The notes under the pieces were generated by a model. The model searched no databases. It saw only the letters and a program-made list of their open reading frames with translations, and was not told the origin of the DNA. Both the position numbers and the translations under genes were made by a program. From assembly GCF_030052815.1 (NCBI RefSeq), contig NC_079507.1, forward strand, positions 53,641,571 to 53,705,570: DNA of 64,000 bases, written 5' to 3'. The stretch is from Hevea brasiliensis. Taxonomy: Eukaryota; Streptophyta; Magnoliopsida; Malpighiales; Euphorbiaceae. Of the stretch, positions 42,792-56,400 are shown in pieces. Within the stretch, counting starts at the first letter, position 1. Every line of letters begins with the position of its first letter.

Positions 42792-45700
42792 TATTCTACT
42801 GTCTTATACATATTTTTTAATTATATAATTTTTAATTAAAAAATATACCACACAATTAAAAGGTGATTTAATTATATAACTAATGACTATAAAGTGATTT
42901 AATGTATTTATTATTAAAAATAATAAAAGTTAATATTAAGCTACATGTATATACTTATAATTAAAGGCAAATTAAGTTATATATATAAAACATTCTTAAT
43001 TGTATATAATATATATAATTTTATTGAAATTATATAATATATCTAAAAAACAAAAAATAAAAAAACATATGTATAAGTCAATTCTTCAGTTCTGTTCGAT
43101 TTTTGTCTAATTTTTGATTCGGTTCTTGATAAAAATTAAAACCAAACTAAAATAGTAAAATAAATTTGGTTTGATTATTATTAGTTCCTACACTAATGAT
43201 TCTTCCTTGGTTCTAGTTTAGTTTGGTTTGAATCCCCGAAAATCGTGTACAATCCTAACATATATACATACATTATTTTCATTATAATATTTTTCTATCA
43301 ATTAATTCGATATTTAAAAATTAACCGAATTGAATTTAATATCATTATTGAAAAGCAAAGGATAAAACTCCATAATATATGTAACAACACAAAATTTTTA
43401 AATTATAAATAAAATGAAAAGGAAATATTATGTTATTAATATTATAGGATTTATTTGAATTGGTTTTAAAATAAAGGAAGATAATAATAATAATAAACAA
43501 ATTAATAATAAATAATTTAATTAAAGTTAATTTATTAAATGAGAATAAAATAATTAAATTTTCCTATATTATATTTATTTTTATCATCACTAGAGTTTTA
43601 TTAAACTTTAACATAATAAAATAATTTTGGACCTAATTGTAAACCTCTAAGAAGTCGAGGGACTAGCTATGTAATTAAAAAATATATATATATAAAACGC
43701 AGCAATAGCCCCTCCCTCCCGTCTCTCTCTCTCTTCCTCCCGTCTCTCTCCCTCTCCCTCTCCCTCTCCCTCTCTGTTCACTGCGTCTCTGGCCGACCCA
43801 GTGGCGAGCGACGGTCGGCAAAGGTCCTGCGAGCTTCTAGTGGTCCCCAGCGGTACCAGCAAGCCCCTGGACAGCGAACGGCGGTGAGAGGAGGCCCCAA
43901 CGAGCGCGGCAGCTGCGTCCTTTCAGGCGTGATTCCGGTGGTTCTCGGTGGCGTTCCGGCCAGTGGAGGGTGGCACTCGACTCCTTGGACCACGAGCGTC
44001 CCATCCCAACCTGCGGTGCTCCGTTCCATGGAGGTTTTCGGCGAGTTTCGAAGAGAGAGAAAGAGGAGAGAGAAAAATTAGGCAGCGGCTTTCCGGCCAT
44101 TTTCTCGGCAATCCGACCGTTGGATCAAAAATCCGAGACCACTGATAGACTCAGGACCGTGAAATCTTTGAGATAGGACCAGTCCCGCTCCGATCAGACA
44201 TCGTTTTAAAAAGGCGATAATCGAACGGTCCAGATTGCTTAGTGAGATTTTCGTACTTTTCCGATTCTCAAAATTTAAAAATAATTTTATGATAATTATT
44301 AACACAATTTGGACTTAATTTAGGTGCAATTGGATCGAGGATAGCTCACTGGCGTCGGGACCGCATTTTCAGCCAGATCTGGCTGTCCGATAGCCCATCT
44401 CAGAATGTGGTCAATATTATAGTCAATCCTAGCATTTTCAGACATTCTGGATGTATTCCAAGTGTCATAATTGGCATAGGTAAACCTGAACTCCAAGTTG
44501 CTCATTTTCAGCTAATACCAATTTAGAATAAAATTCATAAAATATTCGTGGATGATCAGAAAATTTTAATTCCTTTTGCAATAGTCTTATAATATTATTA
44601 AGGACTGCAGGGCAAAATTTTAGAATTTTTAGAGCTCGTTTGGGTAGTTTTTACAGAAAGGCTAGTTATAGGGGCTAAATTGTAATTTTTCAAATTGTGG
44701 TTGTTAACTGTTTGGGTGGGCCCAAGAGGGGCCTTGTGTTGTGATTGACTTGTGATTGTGTGATTGGCAGATATAGAAGTGTATTTTGAAGCCTTTTATA
44801 GGTTGGGTAGGTCCTAGGTATAGAGGAGACTGTCGAATTTTCGGCACAAATTAGGATGTGTTTGCCTCTTTAAAATTTATTTTTATTTAAATTAGCACGA
44901 ATAAATTCACAATAAAATTATGTAGGTAATCAGGGTCAACTATCTTTATTCACCCAACCTCTACAATTGTCTCTAGTGTACTGTGAGTAAAATATTAATT
45001 TTAATTATAATTTCGATATTATTATATGTTCAAGCATGCCCATATATCACTTAAAAATATTTATCTATGTAGTTAAACACTAGGCAAGTTTTATATTGCA
45101 TTCATAATTGATGAAGTGCCATGGATATTGTTTGTGTTAATTTGGAGCAGTGTGCGTGCGTGTAATATGGTATTGGATATGGACAGGATGGGTAGACACG
45201 GCTTGAGAGACACTCGTTGGGACCCGGTCCTTTATTGATAAGTTGGGATAGACACGGCTTGAGAGACACTCGCTGGGACCCCGCATTTGGTTTATTAAGC
45301 GAAAGTTCGGCTCGAGAGACACTCGTTGGCAGAGGTTGGATTAAGAGGGCTGTATAGGGTATCAGCTCCCATATATGTACTGCTTAACAGTGTTGGGTGT
45401 GTGAGTGCTCCAAATTACCTTTTTGCTGTTATGATATGAAAATTATGATGATATTGCATTTCATTCCACAGGGTGCATTAGCTTTAGATAGCTATAGAAA
45501 TTGTACTTAAAATTAGTATTTTACTCTTTAAGTCGAACGATCACTCCCTTGCATTTTTCAGGCTATAGGAGGAGTTCTTTTACAGAGCAACTTGATTTCT
45601 TTCTTGCAGGTTTAACGTCGGTTATTTAATTATATATATTTTTTTTAGTTTAAAATCTAAAACTCCGCATGTGTTAGTAATAATATGGACCTTGTTAGAA

Positions 45701-46459
45701 ATCGTGTTAATTTAAATTCTTGAGATTAATAAATAAAAATTTATATGGTATTTAAACAATTTGTAAGTGATAGTATCAGGGTTGAGCGGGGCTCCCATGA
45801 CTTCAGTTTTTATGGTTATCGGATTGTGTTGACCCGAATAAAAATATTTTATTTTATTTTATTTTATTTATATATTAGGCCTAAGTTTTTGGGCCACGAT
45901 TACAGATTTGAGAACAGTAAGGCTTACTACGGGTCTCGGGGGCTTTATGCCGGTCTAGTTCCTAGTGCCGATCCGACCTATAGGTTGAGTCGTGACAATA
46001 TATATATAAACTTCACTAATAGATGTAGGAAGGAGTTTTAATGTAATAAGGGTTTTAGGAAATTAGGATTTTACAAATTAATATAATTTTTTAATTTTAA
46101 ATAAATTACTTAATTATTTTACATCACTTACTATTTTTAATTTTACCATATGAAAAAAGTCGTGTTGCCTATTTCTAGCATGGAAAAAACATATCATGAG
46201 TAAAATCAAAATTTATAATTATAACAATTAAATTAAATTAAATTAAAAAATAATATCAAATTAAACATAAAAGTTTCGATTCAATTCCGTTAATCAATAT
46301 TACTGCTTCCTCTCTCGCAAAATGAAATTGCAAAAATAACTCAAGAACAACTGTAATAAAAAATAAAATTAGGCATTTTTAACAAATAAAATGCAGCAAT
46401 TCAATAAAATTAGCAATTCAAGAGACCAATGCCAATTCAATATACATTTATTTTTCCTT
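42792..46459. repeat. 1078-bp tandem duplication, unit 2, split by a solo LTR
   Basis: It aligns with unit 1 from 42792 to 43379, then resumes at 45998 and ends near 46459 where homology stops (TTATTTTTCCTTCTC). The split point is the TA-rich spot that is a TA microsatellite in unit 1, and the inserted DNA is the solo LTR at 43380-45997. Confidence 0.85.
43380..45997 (+). mobile_element. solo LTR related to the gypsy element at 8483
   Basis: A 2.62 kb sequence from TGTAACAACAC to GAGTCGTGACA, flanked by ATATA at 43375-43379 and 45998-46002 (5-bp duplication, though in TA-rich DNA). The part from about 44450 to 45997 aligns with the LTRs of the 8483 element, including the triple GCTTGAGAGACACTCGCTGG-type repeat (near 45200, 45256, 45310). 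The first ~950 bp are longer than and different from the other LTRs and include a CT-rich, GC-rich stretch (43700-44200), likely transcription start and leader. No interior, primer-binding site or second LTR follows, so it is the product of LTR-LTR recombination. Open frames in the GC-rich part occur on both strands and look fortuitous. Confidence 0.88.
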
Positions 46460-47296
46460 CTCTTGTCCGTTAGCCTTGAGATATATCCAGCATTTAGTCT
46501 TGAGGGCTTGAATGCAATGAAATGCAACAAGCAAAAGTGCAGGTCATGAGCACAGAGGACCGAGTAGAGTATCATAGTTTCCACAGCATATTACTTCAGT
46601 CCTTACCAGAACTACATTGTAAGAAATGGTGGATGAACTGACACACACACATGTACCTTGATGCTAGTGCACAGGGCCTTTCCAACATTGCAAGCTCTAA
46701 CAAGGCTCTGATGCACATAGGTTGTCTTACATTGCAGGGAAAGTGAAGTTTCAGTACTTCGGACATATGGTCTCTGGTTCATATTATAGCAATTTTAACA
46801 TACAAAGCGGACCCTCAATTCAGAGGGTTAATTATATAAACCTACTGAAATAAAGTTGCTTCATATCATCCAATGCCAGTATGGTAGAAATAAGAAAAGG
46901 GGTTATAAAAAAAAAAATCCTTAATTACGTTTAACAAAAAAAGGAGAATGCAAATTTAGTACATTTTCCTCCATAACTTAGGTATCATTACAAGGGCAAT
47001 TTATGATCTTCTCTTATTGCAGAAAATATCTTCGGAAATCAATTTCCCTCTAGAGCTAAACAATATCTAGGAACTTCAGGAGGTAACTTCACCTTGAGAT
47101 ACAAAGAAAATTCCTGGAGTTTGACATTATACATCTCTACCATTGTAGCTTTACATATGCCCTTAATCCACATAAGAAAAGTTCCATTGTACTTGCACAA
47201 TCCGATTGTAGTGAGGTTGGATGCATATATCTTATGACCTCAGGGGGATTGAAATCCTAGCATTTTCCATTTATATTGCATTAAAGATAGCAAAAA
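46460..47296. other. 3' flank of the 237-aa unknown gene
   Basis: Less AT-rich than the repeat block to its left and single-copy within the window. The part close to 47296 should include the 3' UTR of the minus-strand gene. No separate gene recognised. Confidence 0.5.
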
Positions 47297-50030
47297 TTAG
47301 GCTTTATCATTTACAGCAATAGCCGGAGCTGGACTCATCTTCTTCTTCCTCTCACCGGCACTACATCGAGAAATCAAGCTTGGAAGGCAACATTGTGCAG
47401 ATTTAATGGATTTGTCTCTCTCAATTAAGGCATCTCCATTAGCAGTCCTTTCACTACCACAGACACTGTTAGGTCCAGAGATATAAGGTGTGCCAGAAGC
47501 AGATTTGGGAAGAACATCAAGAATGGTTGGCTTGACTTCTATCTTCCCATTGGCAGTATTCTGCTTGCCAGAGTTATGCAGGTCATCAGCTTCTGGTTCT
47601 TCTCTCAGACTCTCTTTGAATAGTTCAGATAGTCTCTTCTTCTTCCCTGTTGGGGATGGTTCAGGTATGGAACCAGGAGGTCTGTCTTCCAAGGTGGTTT
47701 TGTTGATTTTGGGGGTCCCCATGAAAAAGTTATGATGAACTGGGGTACTGCCACAGGATGGAGTAAATTCTGCATAATGAGGAACAAAATCACAGAATTA
47801 AGATAAGCTAACACTTCTGCATTCCATTAACATAGACTATACCAAAAACATGATTGTTAATCTTTTAATATGTGGATAATGGAAGAACATGGCGAACTGA
47901 CTAGTTAATAGGAGAACATGATTGGCCAAATTCCAGAGTCTATATCAGATAGCATCTGACTAGTTATTTAGTTTAGAAGATATAGTTCAAAGTCCATTAT
48001 AAAGCAGCAATGTTTCCACAAGATACACAAACGCCATAAGGGATTTGGAAGACAAAGAAGCTCAAACAATTTGAACATTTTCTTACCACCATTGACACTG
48101 AAGAAATCATCTTCACAATCTGATTCTAACCAAGGTTGGGAATCAAAAAAGGTCTCATCTTTGCTTCCTGCAAAGAAAGCAAAATATATATCAACTTCAA
48201 GTTTTATGTAAGCACAAAGAGTAGCTGAAACAGAATTTAAAACCACAGAAAATTTAATCCTTCTTGATTATGTATCTTAGTTTGCAAGATATGTCATTTC
48301 TTTAATTTGATAAAGTTAAATATGACAAAATAGACATTCATTTCTTATCCATTTGTCAGAATTTCACAGAAGATGGAAAAAAAAAAAAAAAAAGAACTCA
48401 TGTGAAGCACCTTTCAATGTCATTGTCAGACACCCAGTTGGCTGGGAAGACCATCACAAACACCTTCAGTAATCACCCAACTTACATCTTTATCTTTCCT
48501 GATTCTTGTTTAGTTCCCTCTCAGAATTCCCAAAGATCTTACTTGTGATTTCAATAAATTAAAACTTACATAGATAACAAGCTAACAAATGAAAACAACA
48601 TCAATCTTTCCAGATTGTGGACCATCTCTTCTAGACATCTTCAAGAATGGTTAACATTTGCCACACGACACATGATCATCAATGAGGTAATAACTAATGG
48701 TCCCACACAGTTTCATACTTTTGAAGAGCCAGGACAATATCATAAATCAGTCTCCATATTAATTATGGAAAGTAGGTTGTTGATAATAACTTGTATGCAC
48801 AACAAATGTTGCAAGATTCAAGCAAAGACACACCACTCTGCCTAACGGCCTAACCTCTTGCCATAACCAGTTTGGGGAAAACAAAATTCTCATAGCATGC
48901 TTCCTATAAGAAAATTTTTATTTTACATATTGTTCATTTCCAAAAATATCACCAATAATGTGGCTTTCTAACAGAAAAAATTGCATTATTAATCTTGCAG
49001 AACAATAGCATAGACACTTCATTAAGAAATTCATATCAAAGGAAATTCTTTAAAAAAAAAATCTCAATTTTGCTATGATATTTTTCATACCATAGCATCC
49101 AAGGAAAGCTGTAATGCATAGACACTTGAGAAAATTCATATCAAAGGAAATTAAGAAAAGGGCATTCCAGGACTCCGGCTTCCCGGGAAGGTTCATCTAC
49201 TGTAATGATTCCAGTCATAGAAATTAAAAGAAAATAAAAATCGACCATAGTATCCTGCAACTAAGAGTATGAGCAACCTCATCTACTATCCATATCCCCC
49301 TTCATTTCTTTTATCTGCTAATCCTTCGTATAACTTGGAAAATAAAATCAATCAACTTGACATAAAAAGAATCACTAACAAAAATCAATCAACAGCAAAC
49401 TAGAACGAAGTTGAAATTCCCTGAAATTGAGTAAAAGATATAGAAGATGACACTTTTTTTTTTAATTAAAAAAAAAAAAAAAGACAAGCAAACCACCGGA
49501 ATCAAAACAAAACAACAAGGTCAATGCATCTCCGTCACAGCCATATCAGGCAAATCTTCAACCGTAACAACAGCATACCTACAATCCATTGATTAGGCTT
49601 AAAACCATATAAAAACCACAAAAACAGTTCTAAATATTTACCTAACAAAATAATTTCAACAAGACTATTTAATATTATAATATTTTTATTGGTATCTTCA
49701 AGCATATGGCCATACATCTAAAGCAACTCCGACACACCCAACCACCCATTTCAGATCGCACAAGACTGAAAAAAAAAACTGAGCCAACGACTTAATACTA
49801 TTATCATAAGATTAGAAAGCAAAAAAAAAAAAAATTCTTCCATTCAAGCAATCAAAGATTAAGACCATACCACAGTCCGCAAAAGTCTTGATTGGAGGGT
49901 CAACATTGACGTGTTTATCCTTGATGGGTGATTCTGGAATTACAAGATTGTCCGTTTTGGACCCAAACGATACTCCTAGTTTCATGGCCGACTCTGGGGC
50001 GCTCTTGTGGACAGAAACGCAAGAACCCAT
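47297..50030 (-). CDS. unknown conserved plant protein (At3g27210-like), probably N-myristoylated
   Basis: Three exons join in frame to 237 aa: 49871-50030, 48087-48167, 47297-47769 (GT..AG). The protein starts MGSCVSVHKSAPESAMKLGV: Gly2 plus Cys4 is a good N-myristoylation/palmitoylation signal, so the product probably sits on the inner face of a membrane. Exon 1 has SKTDNLVIPESPIKDK; the exon 1-2 junction gives a conserved acidic block ETFFDSQPWLESDCEDDFFS; exon 3 gives TPSCGSTPVHHNFF, KKKRLSELFKESLREE and a C-terminal QCCLPSLISRC near the end. The same order of motifs is what I remember of the uncharacterised Arabidopsis At3g27210 family (about 235 aa). No enzymatic domain is apparent; the rest is Ser/Pro-rich and likely disordered. 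Function unknown. Intact, with a 1.7-kb first intron. Confidence 0.9.
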
Positions 50031-52140
50031 CTTTTCCTTCTGCGTCTAAAGAACCACCACCACAGCCACAGCCAAGACCACCAGTCTGACCATCACAGAT
50101 ATTGATGAAGAGAAAGTTAAACAGAAACGGCTTTTACTTCAGAGAGAGAAAGAAGAAGCGTTTTTTTTTTTTTTTTTTCTTGGCGTTGTTGTAAAGGAGT
50201 GGAAACTAGAAAATTGCTTAAATTAAAGAAAAGGAAAAAGAAAAAAGAAAGAAAATCTAAGAGATAGAGAGAGAGAGAGAGAGAGAGATTGGCCTTGAAA
50301 GGGAAGTTATAGGAGTAGGCCAGCAAGCGTATGTATGGATATACACTACAAATTCTTGATGGTTCCAACAGATTTGCTACCTGGAGAAGAGCCTTGGCTC
50401 AGTGAAATTTTTTGTTGGAAGTGGGATAGCGCCAAAGTGGGAACAGAGATAAAAAAGGCTGGCTTTTTATGCACTGTTTGGCTCGTTGGGGCTCCTTTTC
50501 CATGTGCTCAGTGTTGTTATTCGCGTTTTGTTTCCATTTAATCTATTATTTTTAGAGTGAATTATTCTGCAGTCTCCATAATTTGTTATTATCCATTACA
50601 TCATATCCACATTTTAAAAAATTATTATTGTCAATTTTTTTTAAATTATTAAATTTTTTTATTCCGTTTATTAAATAATCACTTAATTAAAATTTAATTT
50701 CTCCATTAATAAATAAATTTTAATTCAAAAATATAAAATAACGACAAGTATTTTTTATTTAATTTATTTTAAAATCAAAATAATTTTGGACAACGGTATT
50801 TATATCTTATGTAATTATTATATATATAATAAATAAATTTTGATCTATTATAATAAATTCTTATAATAAAATTATCGTATTATATTTTATAATTTTTCTT
50901 ACTTAAAGTGTGTTAGCTAGCTCAGTCATTTTGATTGATTGGTGGCTAATTTGTGTTCATTTAATTAGGTATTATCTAATTTTTTAATTATTTAAATTTT
51001 TTTAATTTATTATAAATTAATTTATTATAAATTTAAAATATAAATATATAAAATTTATATATTTAATAAATAAATTTCATTATAATATACTTTAATTCAG
51101 GGCGTAGCCAGTGTCCCATAGTTTCCTTTCATTTTCCTCTTAGGCATGCTGTTTGTTTTCTTTTTTTTTATTATTATTATTATTTTCCCTGGTCATCTTC
51201 AAGAACTCAGCAAAATTGAAAGGTTCCTATGAACATGAACTTGACCTCTGCAATCAATTTAAAAATGCCATGCATTTTCACTCACACCTCAGTAATCATT
51301 TTTTAAATCATTGTCTCATCATATCTCATTGTCTGCATCAACACTGCAACATATGTCTATTTTACCGCTAATAAATTTAACTTTATTAAATTGATTTCAA
51401 ACTTCAAGCAAAATTCAATTAAAAATTAATTAGAGTTTTAGAGTTTGGATTTTTTTTATTTTTTAAATAATTTTTTAATTCAGGAAATTGGTTGATTATA
51501 ATAGGATGTGTGAATCATAGGGTTAAAAAATTATATTTTTCTTTTCATTTTTGAATTTTCAAAAATTTGGATGATATATATTTGACTACTAAAAAGTGGT
51601 TTTAATTAATATAATATGTAAAATTAATCAATAAAATCATTATATTATAACAAAATTATTTTTTTTATAAAAATATATATATAGTAACTCCACTAACAAA
51701 GAGAGCGTCTTTATAAAAAAATAAAGTTTCTTGATCTTAGTAAATATTTAAAAAAAAAAAATTCCTTCCATTGAGCCGAAATAAATAAATAAATAAATAA
51801 ATTACCATATAAGTTGTGAGAGGGTGGCGGCAATCCAGCCTAACAAGATTGACCAAGAAATTAATGAGCACATTGTATATTGAGAAAATAAGATAATTAA
51901 TGCGGAAATTGTGCAAAGTCTATCACCTACTTTATAGTAGACAAATTTAACAAGTTTAATTTTGGAAAAATTTTTATTTAAATCTGATTTATTATTATTT
52001 AAGACATAAAAATATAATATTCATAATGGACAAATGTAAATAAGAAAAATTTTTAATTTTATTATAATAAATTTTAATTTAATAATATTATAATCGTCTT
52101 TAATATTATAAGATCTTAAATTCTAACTTCTATTGTAGTC

Positions 52141-52184
<44 letters not shown>

Positions 52185-52590
52185 GCACTTTAAAATTATT
52201 CACATAAATGAGTTAGGTTGATATGAAAAATACATATCTAAAAAAATTAATTTTTATATATAAAAATTAATCTCAAAATATTTTTGGCCATAAATATTAA
52301 AAAATAGAAAAAAAAATTCATACTAATTGTAAAGGGAATGATTGCTTTGAATCCATTCCATATAACTTTGAATCTCATACTTTTTTTTTTCTAAATCTAC
52401 TTTGGAAAATAAAATATCAGTATAAGATTCTTAATTTGTTAAAGAAAATAAAGTTTTAAAATTGTATACTTGTTGCCTTTGGCCAGCTAGCAAGAATAGA
52501 ATTTGCTTTGATGTGTCTGCCTAGCAATGGCATGAGCCTTCTTCATTACTTCCTGCTGATGGCTTTCTGAGATTATAGATTCACTAATAA
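50031..52590. other. promoter side of the 237-aa gene, then AT-rich intergenic DNA
   Basis: The first ~300 bp hold the 5' UTR and promoter of the minus-strand gene, with an A/T-run at 50161-50179 and a GA/CT repeat at 50267-50288 (CT on the coding strand), common in plant leaders. No definite TATA box. Beyond 50550 the DNA is AT-rich and no gene is supported. Confidence 0.5.
52141..52184. repeat. (AAT)n microsatellite
   Basis: About fourteen AAT units in gene-free DNA. Confidence 0.9.
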
Positions 52591-52599
52591 AACCCATTA

Positions 52600-53490
52600 G
52601 GTAAATTAATATTTAATCCCCATATTTTAATAGAATTAATTAGTTAATTCCTATAGTTTAAGAAATATATTATGTAGTTATTATATTTTACTTCTGTTAA
52701 ACTGTTTAGTCCTTTCGTTAATTTGTATGTCAGTTAATAATCGCCAAACTACTATTTAATCTTTTTATTTTAATAAAATTAATTAGTTAATTTTTATATA
52801 TTAGAAAAATATATTAGTTAGTCACTATTATTTGATTCCGTAAATTTTCAGTCTTATAATTATTTTTTATACCCAAAATATCTTAATTCTCTCTACCTTA
52901 TTTCTTTCTTATCCCTCTTTATTTTTTTCTCTCCATATTTTTCCTTCTCTACGTTCACTATCACACTCTTCTCCCCCTCATCCTCTCTTTATTTTCATCT
53001 GTTAATAAAAATAATGTAAGTTGTCTAAAAAAAAAGTGAATCAATTTCCTTAAGCTTATAAGTAATCAAGAAAAATTATTTCTAAGCAGAGAAAACACAA
53101 AAATGATGTCCAAAGAATTGAAAATTAAGAATAAATATAAATTCAAATTTAATCTCCATAGAGCAAAATTTGTATTTTATTGAAGATTGTATTTTTCAAA
53201 ATATTGTATTTTCAAAATAAATAGACCAACTAATTAGTTTTGCTCAATAGAGGGACTAAATAGTAGTGTTTTTCAAAATATAGGGATAAATTAATAATTT
53301 TTCTTAAAACAAAGAGACAAAATAATAGTTTTAATTGCATAAATAATAAAAAATTTGATAAAAAGACTAAATAATTTAACAAAATTAAAATAAATAAACA
53401 AATTAATGTATTTTTTAAAATATAAAAATTAAATAATTAATTTAATTAAAATATACGAACTAAATAGTAATTTTTTCAAACCTTTAACAG
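52600..53490. repeat. AT-rich MITE-like element, related to 32820-33420
   Basis: The left part (TTTAATAGAATTAATTAGTT, AACTGTTTAGTCC) and the right part (GACCAACTAATTAGTTTTGC, GGGACTAAATAGTAGT) are rough inverted repeats of each other. The centre shares AAGTAATCAAGAAAAATTAT and related stretches with 33240 and 34140. Borders uncertain, non-coding. Confidence 0.45.
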
Positions 53491-56400
53491 AGACACCGTA
53501 TATGAATTTTAAGGTATTCTTAATGCGACATTCTACGAAAATATTGGAGTAGCTTTCGAGAAATTTTAGATTTCAATTTTGCTAATTATATGGATTATTT
53601 ACGAAAAAAAAGAGAGAGTTAATCACTCTCATTATGTAATTCATTCATAATAAAAAAAATATAGATTTATTTAATATTTTTTTATTAAATTCCATATATA
53701 TATATATTAAAAATTTTTAAAAATAATTTCATAGAAAAAAAAATATTAATGGAGAGTATTTTCACATATTTACACGCATTTTAGACTTTTGATATATAGA
53801 CTAATAAGAAAAAGTAAATAGAGAGATTAAGATTATATTTGGTACAGTATAAATAAATTATAATACATTAATAATTTTATATTTAATTTTTTTATTTAGT
53901 AATATAAAAAATTTAATATAATTTAATGACAATTACATAATGTAATCTATTACATATTAAATAATATAATATTTATTATATAAAATAATAGATATAATCA
54001 TATTAATTATTTTTATTTTTTTATTTATCATTAGCACTATTATCACTGTCACTGTCACCACCTAACTATTAAGATCACCTAACAACCACTACCACTTGAT
54101 CACTAACATTACCACCACCACTGATTGATCATCACCATCATTTTTTAGTTACTACTATAACCACTTCATTATTATTATCGCTATCATCATTATTACTATT
54201 ACTTAATCACTATTACCATTAAAATTTTATTACTAACTTTATTACGTTTATATACGTGCCTTATATATATATATATGAACAAATATCAAATCGCAGTGAT
54301 ATGATATATTTTTATTTTTTCAAATAAAGTAATGTATAATATATTTAATATATTAAATTATATTATAACTCTGATTCTATTACATAGTTGGTCATATTCT
54401 ATTATACTACGTTGTACTAAAAGTAGACTAAATGATTCACTGAATCAAATATCATTAACCAATTATTAGTTAGTTCATTTTACAAAACAAGACCTACTAA
54501 TAACTATGACTTAATTTTAGTAGGCAAGAAGTTATTCACCCAAAATAAGACTATTACTTATGCAAGTAGAAGGCATGTATATGTGCACCTAACAATTAAC
54601 ATAGATGGAAACAACTCTAACAAGTGAGATTCATTGGGAAGGGTATATTAAATTAAAGGCTGCTAAGCTTTCTGTTTCCAATGTGACAGGAATAGGAGAA
54701 ATGTCATGATTTTTGAGTCACAGAAGAGAAATTCTACTGATGCAAGTTTATATCAATAGGAATTGGGATGGGAAGCTTCAACCACAATCACAGCTTTGCT
54801 TAAATTGCCACTCCCTCTACATTCATTATCAACAGGGTGAGATGACCTTTTACATTTAAATCCCACACATGGGAGTGATCAACCTGTGGGCTTTGCATTA
54901 CAACCACAGTATTGCTTGCCTGAAAAGGACTCTCTCCAGGGCATAACCCCACTGCCAAACAGGTGCTTGTGAAAGGAAAAATTAGTTGGCTAACAGAATT
55001 ACAATTGACTTCTATATCCATGCAAATGAAATTACATCAGAGATTTAAGATTATATAGATAGAGAAGATCTTTCACATGTAAATAAATTTCCTCCTTTAT
55101 TAAAATCAGTTATTAGCCTTCAGTTTCTCTTTTCAGAGGGTTTGGTATATCTCTCTTTCACAAAGTTTACTATTTCTTTCCACTTTATGGCTCTTTGGTA
55201 GTTTGTCTTACTCTATATTTTTAATTATTAGTTGGCAATTTGTTAATATTATCAATTATGATGTTTTGTATGAACATCTGATTAAAGCCCTTTATTAATT
55301 ATGATTCTATGGTTATAAATGCAACTAAATAAGTGTTGAAAGCAGTAATAAAATCAATTCAGGTTCGATTTTTAGAGACATCATTATAAATAAAGATATA
55401 TGTAAACTTTAAAAAAATTAATCTTATATAAACTGTAATAGAGTGATTTGCAAACAGTAAGATTAGTCTTGGTATAACTTTCTTGGCAAGCTTGGGGACT
55501 GCAATTAACTTGTATTGATGTCATAATTGTTTTTTCTCCATTTTTTTTTTATATTGATCACACAGCAACTGCCTTTTTCTGTAGGGCAGTGCCTGTAGTT
55601 AAACCATGCAAGAAGCATTAACACCGCCTTGCCCTTTGTGCCACCCAGATCCTGCCCTGAATTTGCCAACAGGGCAAGTTCCTTGTTGCCGCAGCCATGG
55701 GTCAATGCAAATGCAATAAGCATGGAACTCAACTGAGTCTAATTATTACACATTAACGCGTGTGTACTTCGCGTTCTAATATTTTTTTTTAATAAAAAAA
55801 TTAAAAACTCAAATTTAATTTTATTAAATAAATAAATAAATAAATAAATATATCTTTAATTATTAAATAAAATGAAGTTAGATAATATATATTTAAGGAT
55901 GATATGGAATTGAACACCTATAAAAATTAATATATTCAAATTCAAATTCATTTGATATTTTAAGTACTTAAATTTATTTTAAGTTAGATTAAAATTTATT
56001 TTAAATTAAATCAATATCAAATTTAATGATTGTTATTATCAAAAAAATATTTGAACTTATTTCATTTTATATACATTAATCAATAATGTACATAAAGTAT
56101 ATATTTTCAATGAATTTATATTTTAACATTTCAATAACTCTACAAAATATTTAAATTCTATTTATTTAAAATATAATATATACAAAAATTATAAATATTA
56201 TTATATAAAATATATATTTTATATTTAATTAATTATTTATATAAATATATTAAGATAATTTAACATAAAAAAAATTAAACTCAACGTAAATATTATTTTT
56301 AAATTCTTTTAAATTTAATTATATAATATTTAAATTTATCTTAATAAAATTTAATTAAATCGAATACCAACAAACACCTGGGTCATTCCTTTATAGAATG

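Noticed and set aside
43647..44176. a cluster of overlapping frames on both strands
   Set aside because: They lie in the GC-rich part of a solo LTR where stops are rare on all frames; no frame is favoured and none is recognisable.
55560..55720. possible microRNA precursor at the CTTGCCCT/AGGGCAAG inverted repeat
   Set aside because: The stem is short (about 8 bp perfect) and no known plant microRNA sequence is present.
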